Source: Thermogemmatispora sp042408965 (GTDB taxonomy: Bacteria > Chloroflexota > Ktedonobacteria > Ktedonobacterales > Ktedonobacteraceae). Taken from it: 64,000 nucleotides of DNA. Location of the stretch: NCBI GenBank assembly GCA_042408965.1, contig JBHOQN010000124.1, positions 1-64,000 on the forward strand. Reading direction: 5' to 3'. Shown in pieces: positions 36,750-48,786 of this stretch (within the stretch, counting starts at the first letter, position 1; each line of letters starts with the position of its first letter). Position numbers and translations under genes: made by a program. The notes beneath the pieces are model-generated. The model was not told where the DNA came from. It searched no databases and saw only the letters and a program-made list of their open reading frames with translations.

Positions 36750-37078
36750 ACAATTGCTTCCTGGCAGAGAGTGCGCTGCTCTTCTGCCAGGGGCCTCCCC
36801 CCTCCTCTCTCTGCCTTCCCGTATCCAGACACCTACCTCACCGGGGCATCTCCTGACGCGCCTCCAGCGGCTCCCACTCTGGCCATGGCGATAGGTTTGC
36901 ATATAGCGTGTGCACTGCCTCTCAAACCTTGACGCCTACACCATTCATTTTAACCATATTATCACCACACAAAAACGCTATTATCATTATAATCCTTTTA
37001 GACTTCTATCGATAGGTGCCGCATGTGCTTCGATCGCGGCGCACATCGTCCGTTTCGTTTTAGCTCAAGGAGGTTGCT
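36750..37078. other. Intergenic region between the two S53 genes
   Basis: About 330 bases. It begins with a hairpin (36760-36791) and contains an AT-rich stretch (36930-37010) with a TATAAT (36988-36993) but no clear -35. AAGGAGG precedes the second peptidase start. The second copy may therefore have its own promoter. Confidence 0.45.
36760..36791 (+). terminator. Hairpin after the first S53 gene
   Basis: CCTGGCAGA (36760-36768) pairs with TCTGCCAGG (36783-36791). No T tract follows. Confidence 0.4.
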
Positions 37079-38479
37079 ATGCTCATGGAGAGAACCCCCA
37101 TTGCTCGCTGGCTACCGCACGTGGTGGCCACCGCCGTCGTGTTGTGTGGTCTGCTGGTGGGAGCGCTCGTCCACTTCTACGTCAACCAGGCAGCACAGGC
37201 CGCCCGGCCACATGTTGTCATCAGCCGGCCGGAGTACGTCTATGCGGGCGCGGTCAACAAGGATCGTACCTTCCCCTGTCAGACGACCAATCCGGCCACC
37301 TGCTTCGGGCCGAAGCAGATTCAGAGCGCCTATGAGATTGCACCGGTGCTGGCTAAAGGCATCACCGGCAAAGGGCATACGATTGTGATCATCGACGCCT
37401 ACCAGAGTCCAACGATCAAGCATGATCTGCGCACGTTCGACTCACTCTTCGGCCTGAAGAACCCGCCGAGCTTCAACATCGTCGCCCCCGACGGCCTGAC
37501 GCCCTTCGATCCCTTCGACAGCACACAGGTCGGCTGGTCGGCAGAGATCAGCCTCGATGTGGAGTGGGCCCATGCCATCGCACCGGATGCGGGCATTACG
37601 CTGGTGCTGGCGAAGTCCAATCAGGACGTTGACATTCTCAGCGCGACGCGCTACGCGATCGAGCACAATCTTGGTGACGTGATTTCTCAGAGCTTCGGCG
37701 AGGGGGAGAGCTGCGTCGACCCGGCGCTGCTGACGCAGGAGCACGATCTCTTTAACCAGGCCGTGACGCAGGGCATCACGCTCTTCGCTGCGGCCGGCGA
37801 CCAGGGAGCAGCTCAGCCGACCTGCGATGGCAACTCGTACTTCCTGAGTGTCTCTTCGCCAGCCAGCGATCCCCTGGTGACGGCGGTCGGCGGGACCCTG
37901 CTCTCCGCGAACGGCACTACGGGGAGCTATGAGAGCGAGGAGGCCTGGAATGAGCCACAGTATGGGGCCGCCGGTGGTGGCGGCTTCAGCAAGGCCTACA
38001 AGAAGCCGGACTACCAGAGCAGTATCCCGCAGATCAATGACGAGCGCGGCGTGCCCGATGTGGCCTTCAACGCGGGCATCGATAGCGGCGTGCTGGTCGT
38101 GTGGAGTTCCTCCGGTGAGGGCGAGAACCTGGTCTTCCGCTTCGGCGGGACGAGCGCTGGCTCACCGCAGTGGGCCGGTATCGCCGCGCTGGCCGCTCAG
38201 ATGGCCGGCCATCGCCTGGGCAACATCAATCCGGCCCTCTACAAGATCGCTACCTCGAACCTCTACAGCCAGGCCTTTCACGACATCACGGAGGGCGACA
38301 ACAGTTTCAGCGGTCAGGACGCCCGGGGGAACAGCGTGACCATCCAGGGCTACAGCGCCGGCACCGGCTGGGACGCCGCTACCGGCCTGGGCACACCCAG
38401 GGTTACAACCCTGCTACCCCTGCTGATCAAGCCACCGGCTTCACTTCCAATGCGTCCGCTCAGATCCAGCGACCGCTGA
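37079..38479 (+). CDS. Secreted S53 peptidase (sedolisin), copy 2
   Basis: A 466-residue paralogue of the upstream peptidase, with long shared blocks such as SNQDxDILSATRYAI and QPTCDGNS. Catalytic residues are in AEISLDVEW, AAGDQG and FGGTSAGSPQ, and the calcium site in FHDIT and GWDAATGLG. A signal anchor lies at residues 13-33 and no activation domain is present. ATG 37079 follows AAGGAGG. Sequence differs most in the signal, around the substrate loops and at the C-terminus, so the two probably differ in specificity or timing. Confidence 0.92.
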   Translation: MLMERTPIARWLPHVVATAVVLCGLLVGALVHFYVNQAAQAARPHVVISRPEYVYAGAVNKDRTFPCQTTNPATCFGPKQIQSAYEIAPVLAKGITGKGHTIVIIDAYQSPTIKHDLRTFDSLFGLKNPPSFNIVAPDGLTPFDPFDSTQVGWSAEISLDVEWAHAIAPDAGITLVLAKSNQDVDILSATRYAIEHNLGDVISQSFGEGESCVDPALLTQEHDLFNQAVTQGITLFAAAGDQGAAQPTCDGNSYFLSVSSPASDPLVTAVGGTLLSANGTTGSYESEEAWNEPQYGAAGGGGFSKAYKKPDYQSSIPQINDERGVPDVAFNAGIDSGVLVVWSSSGEGENLVFRFGGTSAGSPQWAGIAALAAQMAGHRLGNINPALYKIATSNLYSQAFHDITEGDNSFSGQDARGNSVTIQGYSAGTGWDAATGLGTPRVTTLLPLLIKPPASLPMRPLRSSDR

Positions 38480-38499
38480 TTCTTTCCTTCTCTCTCGAA

Positions 38500-38523
38500 C
38501 GGCGCAGCCGCTGCGCTGCGCCG
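38500..38523 (+). terminator. Hairpin after the second S53 gene
   Basis: CGGCGCAGC (38500-38508) pairs with GCTGCGCCG (38515-38523) over a six-base loop. There is no T tract. Confidence 0.4.
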
Positions 38524-38572
38524 TGTCTGGCGGCCGTGTCTGGCGGCCGTGTCTGGCAGCCGTGTCTGGCCG
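38521..38572. repeat. Four tandem 13-base repeats of CCGTGTCTGGCGG
   Basis: Units at 38521-38533, 38534-38546, 38547-38559 and 38560-38572. The first two are identical; the last two differ only in the final two bases. They directly follow the hairpin after the second S53 gene. Confidence 0.9.
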
Positions 38573-38747
38573 GGTCGGTCTCCTCAGGGAGCTCACCTCA
38601 CCAGTACGGCCGCTGCGCCAGATGAAGTCCGGGATGCCGCTGCCCGGCGCCTCTGGCACCGTTCTCCGCTCTCTCCTTCGCGGCGCAGCCACACCCAGGA
38701 CCAGCCGCACAGACCCATATTGCTGAGAAAAGCCAGTAGAACAACTC

Positions 38748-38777
38748 ATAGTTCCATATAGCGGAACTATTTTGACA
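38748..38777 (+). promoter_or_regulatory. Inverted-repeat operator abutting a -35 element
   Basis: ATAGTTCC-atatagc-GGAACTAT (38748-38770) is a perfect eight-base inverted repeat, and TTGACA begins two bases later (38772-38777). A third copy of the half-site, ATAGTTCT, lies at 38813-38820. The -10 near 38795 is poor (ATATCG). The arrangement suggests a dimeric regulator controlling a rightward transcript. Confidence 0.5.
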
Positions 38778-39261
38778 AATTATATATTCATAGCATATCG
38801 TTTCTCATGGACATAGTTCTATGGTGCAGCCTGAACCGCCGACATGAGCTGAACCTTTTCTGGAGCCAGCTTCCCCACCACTGCGCCCACGCCCGTACCT
38901 GTAGTGGGCAGGCAGGCCAGAGCAGCGACTGGCTCCAGAGGGCAGCCTCTTTTCTTTGAAACCGGCCCGCGTGCCATCCGCTGCGAGGCCGGCCCGCATT
39001 TCCAGGCGCCGCTCTGCTCTACACGATCAGTCCCGCGGCAGCCGCGCCGCACCATAGGAGACCGCCGTAGGGGCCATCCTGGGAGATCACTCCAGGAGAC
39101 CACCGCCTATCTCGCCAGGGACAGAGGAGCGTCGCCATCGTTTACTTCACTGGTCGGCGAGCAAGCGACAGGCCGTCACTGCGAGTAAGGAGGTACTGAA
39201 GGGACCGTTCCACCAAATCGCCAGATGGCTACTGCTGGCATTGGAAGGAAAAGAGAGTGCT

Positions 39262-42200
39262 ATGTACTACAACGCAATGGCTGTAACGGGAATAGTGATC
39301 ACTGCATTGCGCTCGGACGCTGCCCTGGATCACAGGAGGTGTCTGACTCTTCCTCTGGAAAGCGCCCTCTCTGTCATGCGCCATGCTGCGTTGATCGCAG
39401 CACCACTCGCGCCACTGGCGCCGCGGACGGCTGGCCGCCTGACGACATCAATTTTTGAAAATACGTCGGTCGTGGTTGCGCTGATCTCTCTGGCCGGAGC
39501 CGTCCTTGCGGCAACCATTCCCGCCGGCGTCAATCTCTACCTGGGCCGCCTGCGCAGCGGGCGTGAAGACGAGCGCCCCGACTACCGCCTCAGGCTCTCA
39601 CCGCGCTGCGTGCGCCAGTATCTGGAGTTATATCGCGAGGGGCTGAAGGTTGATCCGCGCATCGCTCATCTGCAGATTCTCGATATGAATCTGCCACTGA
39701 ATCTGCTGGACCTCTACATCCGTGTGCGCCTCCATGAGGAGACGCGCCCTGGTTATCAGCTCGATGACGAGGGTCTCGAACGGATCTACTACGGCGATCC
39801 CAACGAGCCGCTCCGCGCCAGCTACCACTATGGAGAGCAACATGCCCCGCCCGCGCTCGATCCTGATGAGGCCATCCGCCGCTATCGCCGCAGCGTTGTG
39901 CTGGGCGATCCCGGCGCGGGCAAGACGACACTGCTGAAATACCTGGCTCTGCGCACGGCCTCGGGCCAGCTGGAGAGTCTGCCCGACCTCCCGATCTTTG
40001 TGGAATTGAATACGTTCGCCTCTTCTCAGGATCTATCTACTCATAATATCGATATACTGCAATTCATGGCCAGGACGTGGGAAGAGCGATATCGCATACC
40101 ACAGACGGTCGCTCTTGCCCTGATGCAGAGCAGACTGCAGGAGGGTCGGGCGATTCTGCTGCTGGACGCCCTGGACGAGACTCTCACCGGGTCCAGTAAA
40201 GAGGCCGCTGAGATGACCTACCGCGCGGTGGTAGCGATGATCATGGAGCTGGCGACGCGCTACCCGCTGGTGCCGATCGTGGTGACGGCGCGCAAAGCCG
40301 GCTACCACCAGCGTACACGCCTGACCGGCTTCCGCGAGCTGGAGGTGCTGGATTTCCGCCCCGAGGACATCCGCCAGTTTGTGAAGCGCTGGCTGGCGCA
40401 CTCGAACACACAGCGTCTCCAGGGCGGCGCGGCTGACCTGATCTACCGGCTGGAGCGCAGCCCGCGTATGCAGGCGCTGGCGGGCAATCCGCTGCTGCTC
40501 TCTCTGATCGTGCTCCTCTACGAGGATCAGCTTGATCTGCCTGATCGGCGGGCAGAACTCTACCGGCGCTGCGTGGAGACGCTGCTGACGCGCTGGGACA
40601 GCAGTCGCGATGTGCAGCGACGCAGTGAGTTCCTGGCGGAACAGAAGCTGCAGCTGCTGGAGGCCATCGCCTGGCATTTTCACTCTCAGGGGCAGCGCTA
40701 CTTCCCGGAGGAGGAGCTGCTGGAGGTGGTGGCGCGCTTCCTGCCAACGATCGGCCTGGCGGCGGAGCAGAATCGCGAGATTCTGACGGAGATCATCGGA
40801 CAGAACACACTGCTGAAGGAACAGGCCCATGGCTGGTACGGGTTCCTGCATCTGACGCTGCAAGAGTATCTGGCCGCGCTCTACGCCGTCGAGCATGGGA
40901 GGCTGAACGAGCTGCTGAAAAGGCGCGGCAACCCCTGGTGGGAGGAAGTGATCCTGCTCTACGCAGGCCGCGTGGCCGACATCAGCCCCTTGCTTCAGCA
41001 ACTGCTGGGCACTGGCGGACGGCGGCGCCCCTCTGATGACCTCTTCCACACGAATCTCTTGCTGGCGGGCCGCTGTCTGGCGACGCGCCCGGCGCTGCGC
41101 GAGGCGGGGCTGCGTCAGGAGGTGATCACGCGCCTTTTCGCCTTACTGCGCTCATCGCCCTATCCGCTGGATCGGCAGCAGAGCGCGGAGGTGCTGGCGG
41201 AGATCGGCGGCGAGTGCACCAGCATGGGGCTGCTGCGTCTGCTGGCCGACGAGGAGGTGGATCTGCCCGTGCGGGACGCCATCGCCGACGCCCTGGGCCG
41301 CCTGGGTGAGCGCTCGCTGGCGCTGCCGCTGCTGCGCCTGCTCGAGGACGATGAGGTCGATTCGTCGGTGCGCTACGCGATCGCCACGGCCCTGGGCCGC
41401 CTGGGTGAGCGCTCGATCGTGCCGCACCTGCTACGCCTGCTGGCCGATGAGGAGCTTGATCCCTCGATCCGCTACGCCATCGCTGGTGCCCTGGGCCATC
41501 TGGGCGAGCGCGCAGCCGTGCCCGCCCTGCTGCGCCTGCTGGCCAACGAGGAGGTGGACCTGCCCGTGCGGGACGCTATCGCCGCCGCCCTGGGCCGCCT
41601 GGGCGAACAGGCAGTGGCGCCGGAGCTGCTGCACCTGCTGGTGAGCGAGCAGATCGCCCTGCCAGTGCGCCACTCGATCGCGGTGGCGCTGGGCCACCTG
41701 GGCGAACACGCAGTGGCGCCGGAGCTGCTGCGCCTCCTCGCCGATGAGCATATGGCCCTGCCGGTGCGCCACGCCATCGCTGCCGCCCTGGGCCGCCTGG
41801 GCGAACGCTCGGTCATCCCTCAACTCCTCCAGATGCTCGACGACGAGCGCCTCGATCGATCGGTGCGTCACGCCATCGCCGCCGCTCTGGGCCACCTGGG
41901 CGAGCGCTCGGTCATCCCCCTGCTGTTACGCCTGCTGGCCGACGAGGCGGTCGATCTGCCGGTGCGCGAGTCGATCGCCACGGCCCTGGGCCACCTGGGC
42001 GAGCGCTCGGTCATCCCTCAACTGCTGCGCCTCCTCGCCGATCGGCGGCGCGGCTCGTGGATACGTGAAGCGATCGCGCGCGCGCTCGGTAATCTGGGGG
42101 AGCGCTCGGTCGGCCCCTATCTGCTGGCCTTGCTGGCCGACGCCGAGGTCGAACTGCCGGTACGCTGCACACTGGCCCACACCCTCGGTCAGCTTGGGGA

Positions 42201-42450
42201 GCGCTCGGTGGTGCCACAGCTCCTTCAGTTGCTCTGCCGTGAGGAGCTGGATAAGTATGTGCGCTGGTCCATCGCGGAGGCGCTCGGCCAGCTTGCGCAG
42301 GATCAAGAAACCCTGCACGCCCTGGCGGGCCTGCTGCGGGAGCCAGACATCGCCGAGGCGGTCTATGAGGCGCTGTGGAAGATCAGCCGCCGCATGGGCG
42401 TGCGGCTCCTGCCATGTCAGGAGGAGATCAAGGTGGAGGCGATTCCCTAG
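39262..42450 (+). CDS. Membrane-anchored NACHT ATPase with HEAT repeats
   Basis: A 1062-residue STAND-type ATPase. Order: N-terminal helix region with a probable membrane segment (about 68-93), a short domain, the NACHT module with Walker A LGDPGAGKTT (about 214-223) and Walker B ILLLDALDET (about 298-307), a helical region with the FLHLTLQEYLAALYA motif typical of NACHT C-terminal helices, then eleven HEAT repeats of exactly 33 residues (about 653-1015) and a degenerate twelfth. ATG 39262 follows GAGAG; a TTG start at 39241 is the longest form. Proteins of this design act as ligand-sensing switches, and some bacterial NACHT proteins defend against phage. The effector domain is not evident unless it is the N-terminal region. 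Confidence 0.88.
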   Translation: MYYNAMAVTGIVITALRSDAALDHRRCLTLPLESALSVMRHAALIAAPLAPLAPRTAGRLTTSIFENTSVVVALISLAGAVLAATIPAGVNLYLGRLRSGREDERPDYRLRLSPRCVRQYLELYREGLKVDPRIAHLQILDMNLPLNLLDLYIRVRLHEETRPGYQLDDEGLERIYYGDPNEPLRASYHYGEQHAPPALDPDEAIRRYRRSVVLGDPGAGKTTLLKYLALRTASGQLESLPDLPIFVELNTFASSQDLSTHNIDILQFMARTWEERYRIPQTVALALMQSRLQEGRAILLLDALDETLTGSSKEAAEMTYRAVVAMIMELATRYPLVPIVVTARKAGYHQRTRLTGFRELEVLDFRPEDIRQFVKRWLAHSNTQRLQGGAADLIYRLERSPRMQALAGNPLLLSLIVLLYEDQLDLPDRRAELYRRCVETLLTRWDSSRDVQRRSEFLAEQKLQLLEAIAWHFHSQGQRYFPEEELLEVVARFLPTIGLAAEQNREILTEIIGQNTLLKEQAHGWYGFLHLTLQEYLAALYAVEHGRLNELLKRRGNPWWEEVILLYAGRVADISPLLQQLLGTGGRRRPSDDLFHTNLLLAGRCLATRPALREAGLRQEVITRLFALLRSSPYPLDRQQSAEVLAEIGGECTSMGLLRLLADEEVDLPVRDAIADALGRLGERSLALPLLRLLEDDEVDSSVRYAIATALGRLGERSIVPHLLRLLADEELDPSIRYAIAGALGHLGERAAVPALLRLLANEEVDLPVRDAIAAALGRLGEQAVAPELLHLLVSEQIALPVRHSIAVALGHLGEHAVAPELLRLLADEHMALPVRHAIAAALGRLGERSVIPQLLQMLDDERLDRSVRHAIAAALGHLGERSVIPLLLRLLADEAVDLPVRESIATALGHLGERSVIPQLLRLLADRRRGSWIREAIARALGNLGERSVGPYLLALLADAEVELPVRCTLAHTLGQLGERSVVPQLLQLLCREELDKYVRWSIAEALGQLAQDQETLHALAGLLREPDIAEAVYEALWKISRRMGVRLLPCQEEIKVEAIP
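41218..42306 (+). repeat. Eleven in-frame 99-base HEAT-encoding repeats
   Basis: Units begin every 99 bases from 41218 without insertion or deletion. Each encodes a unit close to VIPQLLRLLADE plus ALGRLGERS. The DNA of units such as 1, 4 and 8 is very similar, pointing to recent duplication or gene conversion. Confidence 0.9.
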
Positions 42451-42460
42451 GAGAGGGGCG

Positions 42461-42484
42461 GCGAGGGGGGCGCGCCCCCCTCGC
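42461..42484. terminator. Palindromic terminator between NACHT and priA
   Basis: A perfect 24-base palindrome (arms GCGAGGGGGGCG and its complement), lying between convergent genes. Confidence 0.65.
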
Positions 42485-42504
42485 GCTCACAGCCTGCACA
42501 GCGC

Positions 42505-45113
<2,609 letters not shown>

Positions 45114-45114
<1 letters not shown>

Positions 45115-47117
45115 TAGCGCCTCCCGAACTCGCGCTCCAGGGTGGCAGCGCTGAAGCTGATCGTCGTGGGCCGTCCGTGGCAGCAACTGAAGGGGGCGCG
45201 CGTCTGCGCCAGTTGTTCGAGCAGTTCGCGCATCTCGCTGATAGTCAGAAAGTAATTGGCCTTGATGGCGGCCTTGCAGGCGATATTGGCAAGGGCATGC
45301 TCCTCCCAGGTCTGATTGTAGCCATCATGCTCAGGAGCACTGATCTCGAGCAGCAGTTCCTGCAGCGAGCGTGCATTCATCTGCTTCGCCAGAACGGCGG
45401 GGACGGCGCGCGCCAGGAGCTGTCCGTCCTCAAGAACCTCCAGGGAGAAACCGATCTGTTCGAGTTGTGCGCGATGCTCCTCGATGGACTCAAGCTCAGT
45501 CGGGGCCAGCTCGAGGCGCAGGGGCGCAAGCAGGAGCTGGGAGAGTGGCTGGCGAGCCTGCTGCGCGGCCAGCATGCGCTCCAGGAGAATGCGCTCATGG
45601 GCGGCGTGCTGGTCGATGAGGTAGAGACCGTCGCGCCCCTCGGCGACGATGTAGCTCTGCAGTACCTGGCCAATGACCCGTAGTTCGGGGAAGCGTCGCA
45701 TCGGCGTGGAGGAAGCCTGCTCCTCCTCTGCGTCTCCCCGTGGCGGCGCGGCGACTGGCTGCGGGGAGGCAGCCGGCACGGCGGCCACGATCCCCTGACG
45801 CGGACGCAGATGGCTCTGCCAGAGCCGGGACTGCTGAGCGGCCCTCGCGCCGCGCTCCTCCTCGTCGACGGTCAGCCAGGGATTGTCGTGTGGGAAGGTG
45901 GCGCGGTTACGGGGAGGGGCCGCGGTTGACGCGCGCGGCGCGGTGGGCAGAGGAGCGCTGCCGTGCTGACGGGCCTGCTGCTTCTGCTCCTCCTGCGGCA
46001 GGGGAGGCGCCGTGACGTCCGGCTGACCCTGACCCTCGGGCTCCTCTCCCGCTGCAGGCGCAGGGACGGACTGGCGTACCTCCACAGAAGGGGGGGCTGG
46101 CTGCCAGACCTGCGCTTCGGTCTCATCGAGCAGCGCACGGCGCACGGCCCGCATCACCTCCGCGTAGACACGCCGCTCCTTGAGAAAGCGGATCTCGGTT
46201 TTGGCCGGGTGGACGTTGACATCAATCAGCGTCGGGTCGACGGCGATATTGATCACCGCCAGGGGATGACGTCCGCTGAGCAGCAGAGTGCGATAGGCCT
46301 CTTCGACGGCAGCGATGAGCATGCGGCTCTGTACCCAGCGCCGATTGACGAAGAAGGAGAGATACTGGCGCGTGCTCTTGTAGCAGGTGGGCCGGCTGAC
46401 ATAGCCGCTGATCACGGGGTGCTCGCTCTCGTCGGAGGAGGGACTGCTGATGGCTACCATCTGCTCGGCCACAGCCAGGCCATACATCTGAACGAGGACG
46501 CTGGTGAGCTGCCCATCCCCGGCGGTAGTGAAGACCTCGCGCCCCTCGCTGGTGACGCTGAAACGGATCTCCGGGTAAGCGAGCGCATATTGCTGCAACA
46601 GATGCAGACAGTGACTGACCTCGGTCTGACGACTCTTGAGGAACTTCAAACGCGCGGGGACGGCGCTGAAGAGATTGCGCACGGTGATGATCGTGCCCTC
46701 CGGTGAGGCGGCCAGGGTCACAGGTGTGATCTCGCCATTGCGCGCGCTCACCTGGGCGCTCTGCTCCACGCCGCGTGGACGGCTGATCAGCACCACCTCG
46801 GCGACAGCAGCAATGCTGGCGAGCGCCTCGCCGCGGAAGCCGAGCGAGCGGATATGCTCTAGATCGTCGATGGTGCTGACCTTGCTGGTGGCGTGACGCG
46901 AGAGAGCCAGCGCCAGCTCCTCGGCCGGAATACCGCAGCCGTTATCGCTGACACGAATCAACTGCAGACCGCCATTGATGAGGTCGACGCGAATCTGCGT
47001 CGCACCGGCATCGATGCTGTTCTCGATCAGTTCCTTGACGACCGAGGCGGGACGTTCTACAACCTCACCGGCGGCAATCTTGGCCGCTACTTCCGGGGCA
47101 AGCTGACGAATAGGCAT
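45114..47117 (-). CDS. mutL: DNA mismatch repair protein MutL (endonuclease type)
   Basis: Mismatch-repair ATPase and nicking endonuclease. The 667-residue protein has the GHKL ATPase motifs VVKELIENSIDAGA (about 27-40), DNGCGI and GFRGEALASI. The C-terminal domain carries the metal-binding endonuclease motif DQHAAHERILLE (about 502-513), plus ACKAAIKA and CCHGRP, so it belongs to the nicking class found in bacteria without MutH. The linker (about 330-480) is rich in proline and glutamine. Start ATG 47117 fits the family start MPIRQLAPEVAAKIAAGEV; the ATG at 47156 adds 13 unrelated residues. Confidence 0.95.
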
Positions 47118-47435
47118 ACACTCGACTCTACTTCCGGCAGGCAACAGGACATGCATGTCCTCTGCTCTGCTTTCTCACGCTCTCAGATAAGAACGGTTGT
47201 TCAGAGAGATTATACCACAGAGCAGGTCTAATCGCTCTCCTCCGTGGCTGCATGGCCGGAATCTCCTGGCAGCCGGCGGCCCTCAGGCCAGGATATAACT
47301 ATTTATATATATACAAGATATACAAAAGATGCATGGCTCCAATTTTAACACAATTTTAATGGCCGCCCACTGCCAGGCATGCTATAGTAGGAGACGGAGT
47401 GGTCTGTAGCTATTGAGCGGGCGAAGGAAGAGAGC
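47118..47435. other. Intergenic region between mutL and the XRE/GAF gene
   Basis: About 320 bases between divergent genes. The centre (47290-47360) is AT-rich. TATAGT (47383-47388) is the best rightward -10 and has no clear -35. No gene was seen. Confidence 0.4.
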
Positions 47436-48464
47436 ATGCACGAACCTCAACAATGGTATGAGCGCCTGAGCGGCTTGATCGGCGACCTTCACGCACAGGC
47501 CGATCTGGCCAGAGCCGCAGGCATATCCCCTGAGAGACTGGAGTGCTGGCTGAAGGGTGCCATCAGCCTCTGCCCATATGAACTCTATCGTCTGTTTTGC
47601 GCCCTGCCAGAGCATCATCAATGGCTGCTCGAGCTGGTCGCACAGGAATTTGCCAGGCTTGCGCGTCAGGGCAGCGAGGGAGGAGAGGCGGGCGAGGTAG
47701 CCCCTGTCTTCTACGATCGAGTGCTCAACGCAGCCACCCACGTGCCACAGCCCCTGCGCGCCTGGGTGGTCAGCAACCTGGTGCTGCAGCAGGCGAGCAT
47801 CCATCTTGATCCCTCGCGCCAGGGTCTGACGCTGCTCATCGCGCGCTGTATGCCGCCATCGCGCGGGGGGTGTGTGCGCACGCTGCGCGTCAGCCTGTGG
47901 AGCCATACGAGCCGCACAAACGCAGCGCCCCGGCTCTCTGCCAGCCCGGAGAGCGAAGCCTTCTTCTACGGCCGCGATTCGCTGGCCGGCTATACTGTCT
48001 CACAGGCCCAGCCCGTGGTCCTGGAGCTGCAGGAGGATGGTAGCCTCCCCTTCGTGCACGTCATCGCCCGGGAGCAGACACGCAGCGCGGCGGCCTGCCC
48101 GGTCATGCGTGGCGGGCGAGTTGCTGGCTGTCTGCTCGCCATCAGCCCTCAGGCCAGCTACTTCACCCCTCCACTGTTGCAGCTGCTGCACACCTACAGC
48201 GATCTGCTGCTCCTGGCCTTCGAGCCGGAGGAGTTCTACGAGCGCGAGTGCATCAGTCTCGTCATGCTTCCGCCGCTGGAGGTTCAGCGGCCGTATCTCC
48301 AGAGCCAGCGTCGCCGCATGGTCGCCATGATGAAAGCAGCCAGAGAGCAGGCCGCCACGCTCGAGATCGGCCAGGCCGAGGCCCTGGTCTGGCGGCAGAT
48401 CGAGGAGGAGCTGCTGACATTGGTCCTCTCGGAGAGCAACGGCCACCTTCCACAGGGCAGATAG
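47436..48464 (+). CDS. XRE-like HTH plus GAF-like sensor protein
   Basis: A 342-residue soluble protein. The N-terminal 40 residues (LIGDLHAQADLARAAGISPE, then RLECWLKG) look like an HTH; residues about 150-280 resemble a GAF sensor domain (hydrophobic strands with CPVMRGGRVAGCLLAIS). The C-terminus is helical and charged. Together this suggests a one-component regulator that senses a small ligand, but neither domain is certain. ATG 47436 lies 14 bases after GAAGGAAGAGAG-like purine-rich sequence. It is transcribed divergently from mutL. Confidence 0.55.
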   Translation: MHEPQQWYERLSGLIGDLHAQADLARAAGISPERLECWLKGAISLCPYELYRLFCALPEHHQWLLELVAQEFARLARQGSEGGEAGEVAPVFYDRVLNAATHVPQPLRAWVVSNLVLQQASIHLDPSRQGLTLLIARCMPPSRGGCVRTLRVSLWSHTSRTNAAPRLSASPESEAFFYGRDSLAGYTVSQAQPVVLELQEDGSLPFVHVIAREQTRSAAACPVMRGGRVAGCLLAISPQASYFTPPLLQLLHTYSDLLLLAFEPEEFYERECISLVMLPPLEVQRPYLQSQRRRMVAMMKAAREQAATLEIGQAEALVWRQIEEELLTLVLSESNGHLPQGR

Positions 48465-48786
48465 GGGGCGCCTCGCGACCTCTTCCTCTCAGGTGCCCGC
48501 CGTGCAGCGTCACGATCTGCGCGGGCGAGCACCGCGCCTCTCACAAGCAGAGAGCGCATCCTCGCTTGCCATCTGTGATACACTATGATCAACACTGGTT
48601 CCGCACTTTGGTCTTGAGGCACGTCTGGCGTCTCTCTAGATAGGACATGATTCTACCCAGAGAACCGAGAGGGAGGAGATGGCCCCGGCGGGCAGACCGG
48701 TCGGGACCAGAGCAGCAGGTAGATGAGCACGCATGAAGCTTCCACCAGGATGATCACAGGTACGCTAGAGCGAACAGGGCGCCCTT
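48465..48786. other. Intergenic region before the 710-residue membrane protein
   Basis: About 320 bases. TATGAT (48584-48589) is present but its -35 region is poor. GGGAGGAGATGG-like purine runs near 48670 are not followed by a start codon in a supported frame. No other feature. Confidence 0.4.

Larger units (their letters stand above)
38480..39261. other. Long control region upstream of the NACHT gene
   Basis: About 780 bases with no supported gene. In order it holds a hairpin (38500-38523), four 13-base tandem repeats (38521-38572), an AT-rich stretch with an operator-like inverted repeat beside TTGACA (38748-38777), and a third copy of the same half-site (38813-38820). Some 440 bases separate this promoter from the NACHT start. 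Short frames on both strands in that leader are not convincing. Confidence 0.55.

Noticed and set aside
38904..39188. A 94-codon frame in the leader of the NACHT gene
   Set aside because: It has no ribosome site and a translation rich in R, G, P and S typical of non-coding high-GC DNA.
41218..42306. Regular repeats that might suggest a CRISPR array
   Set aside because: Units are 99 bases, contiguous, in frame and encode HEAT helices; there are no spacers.
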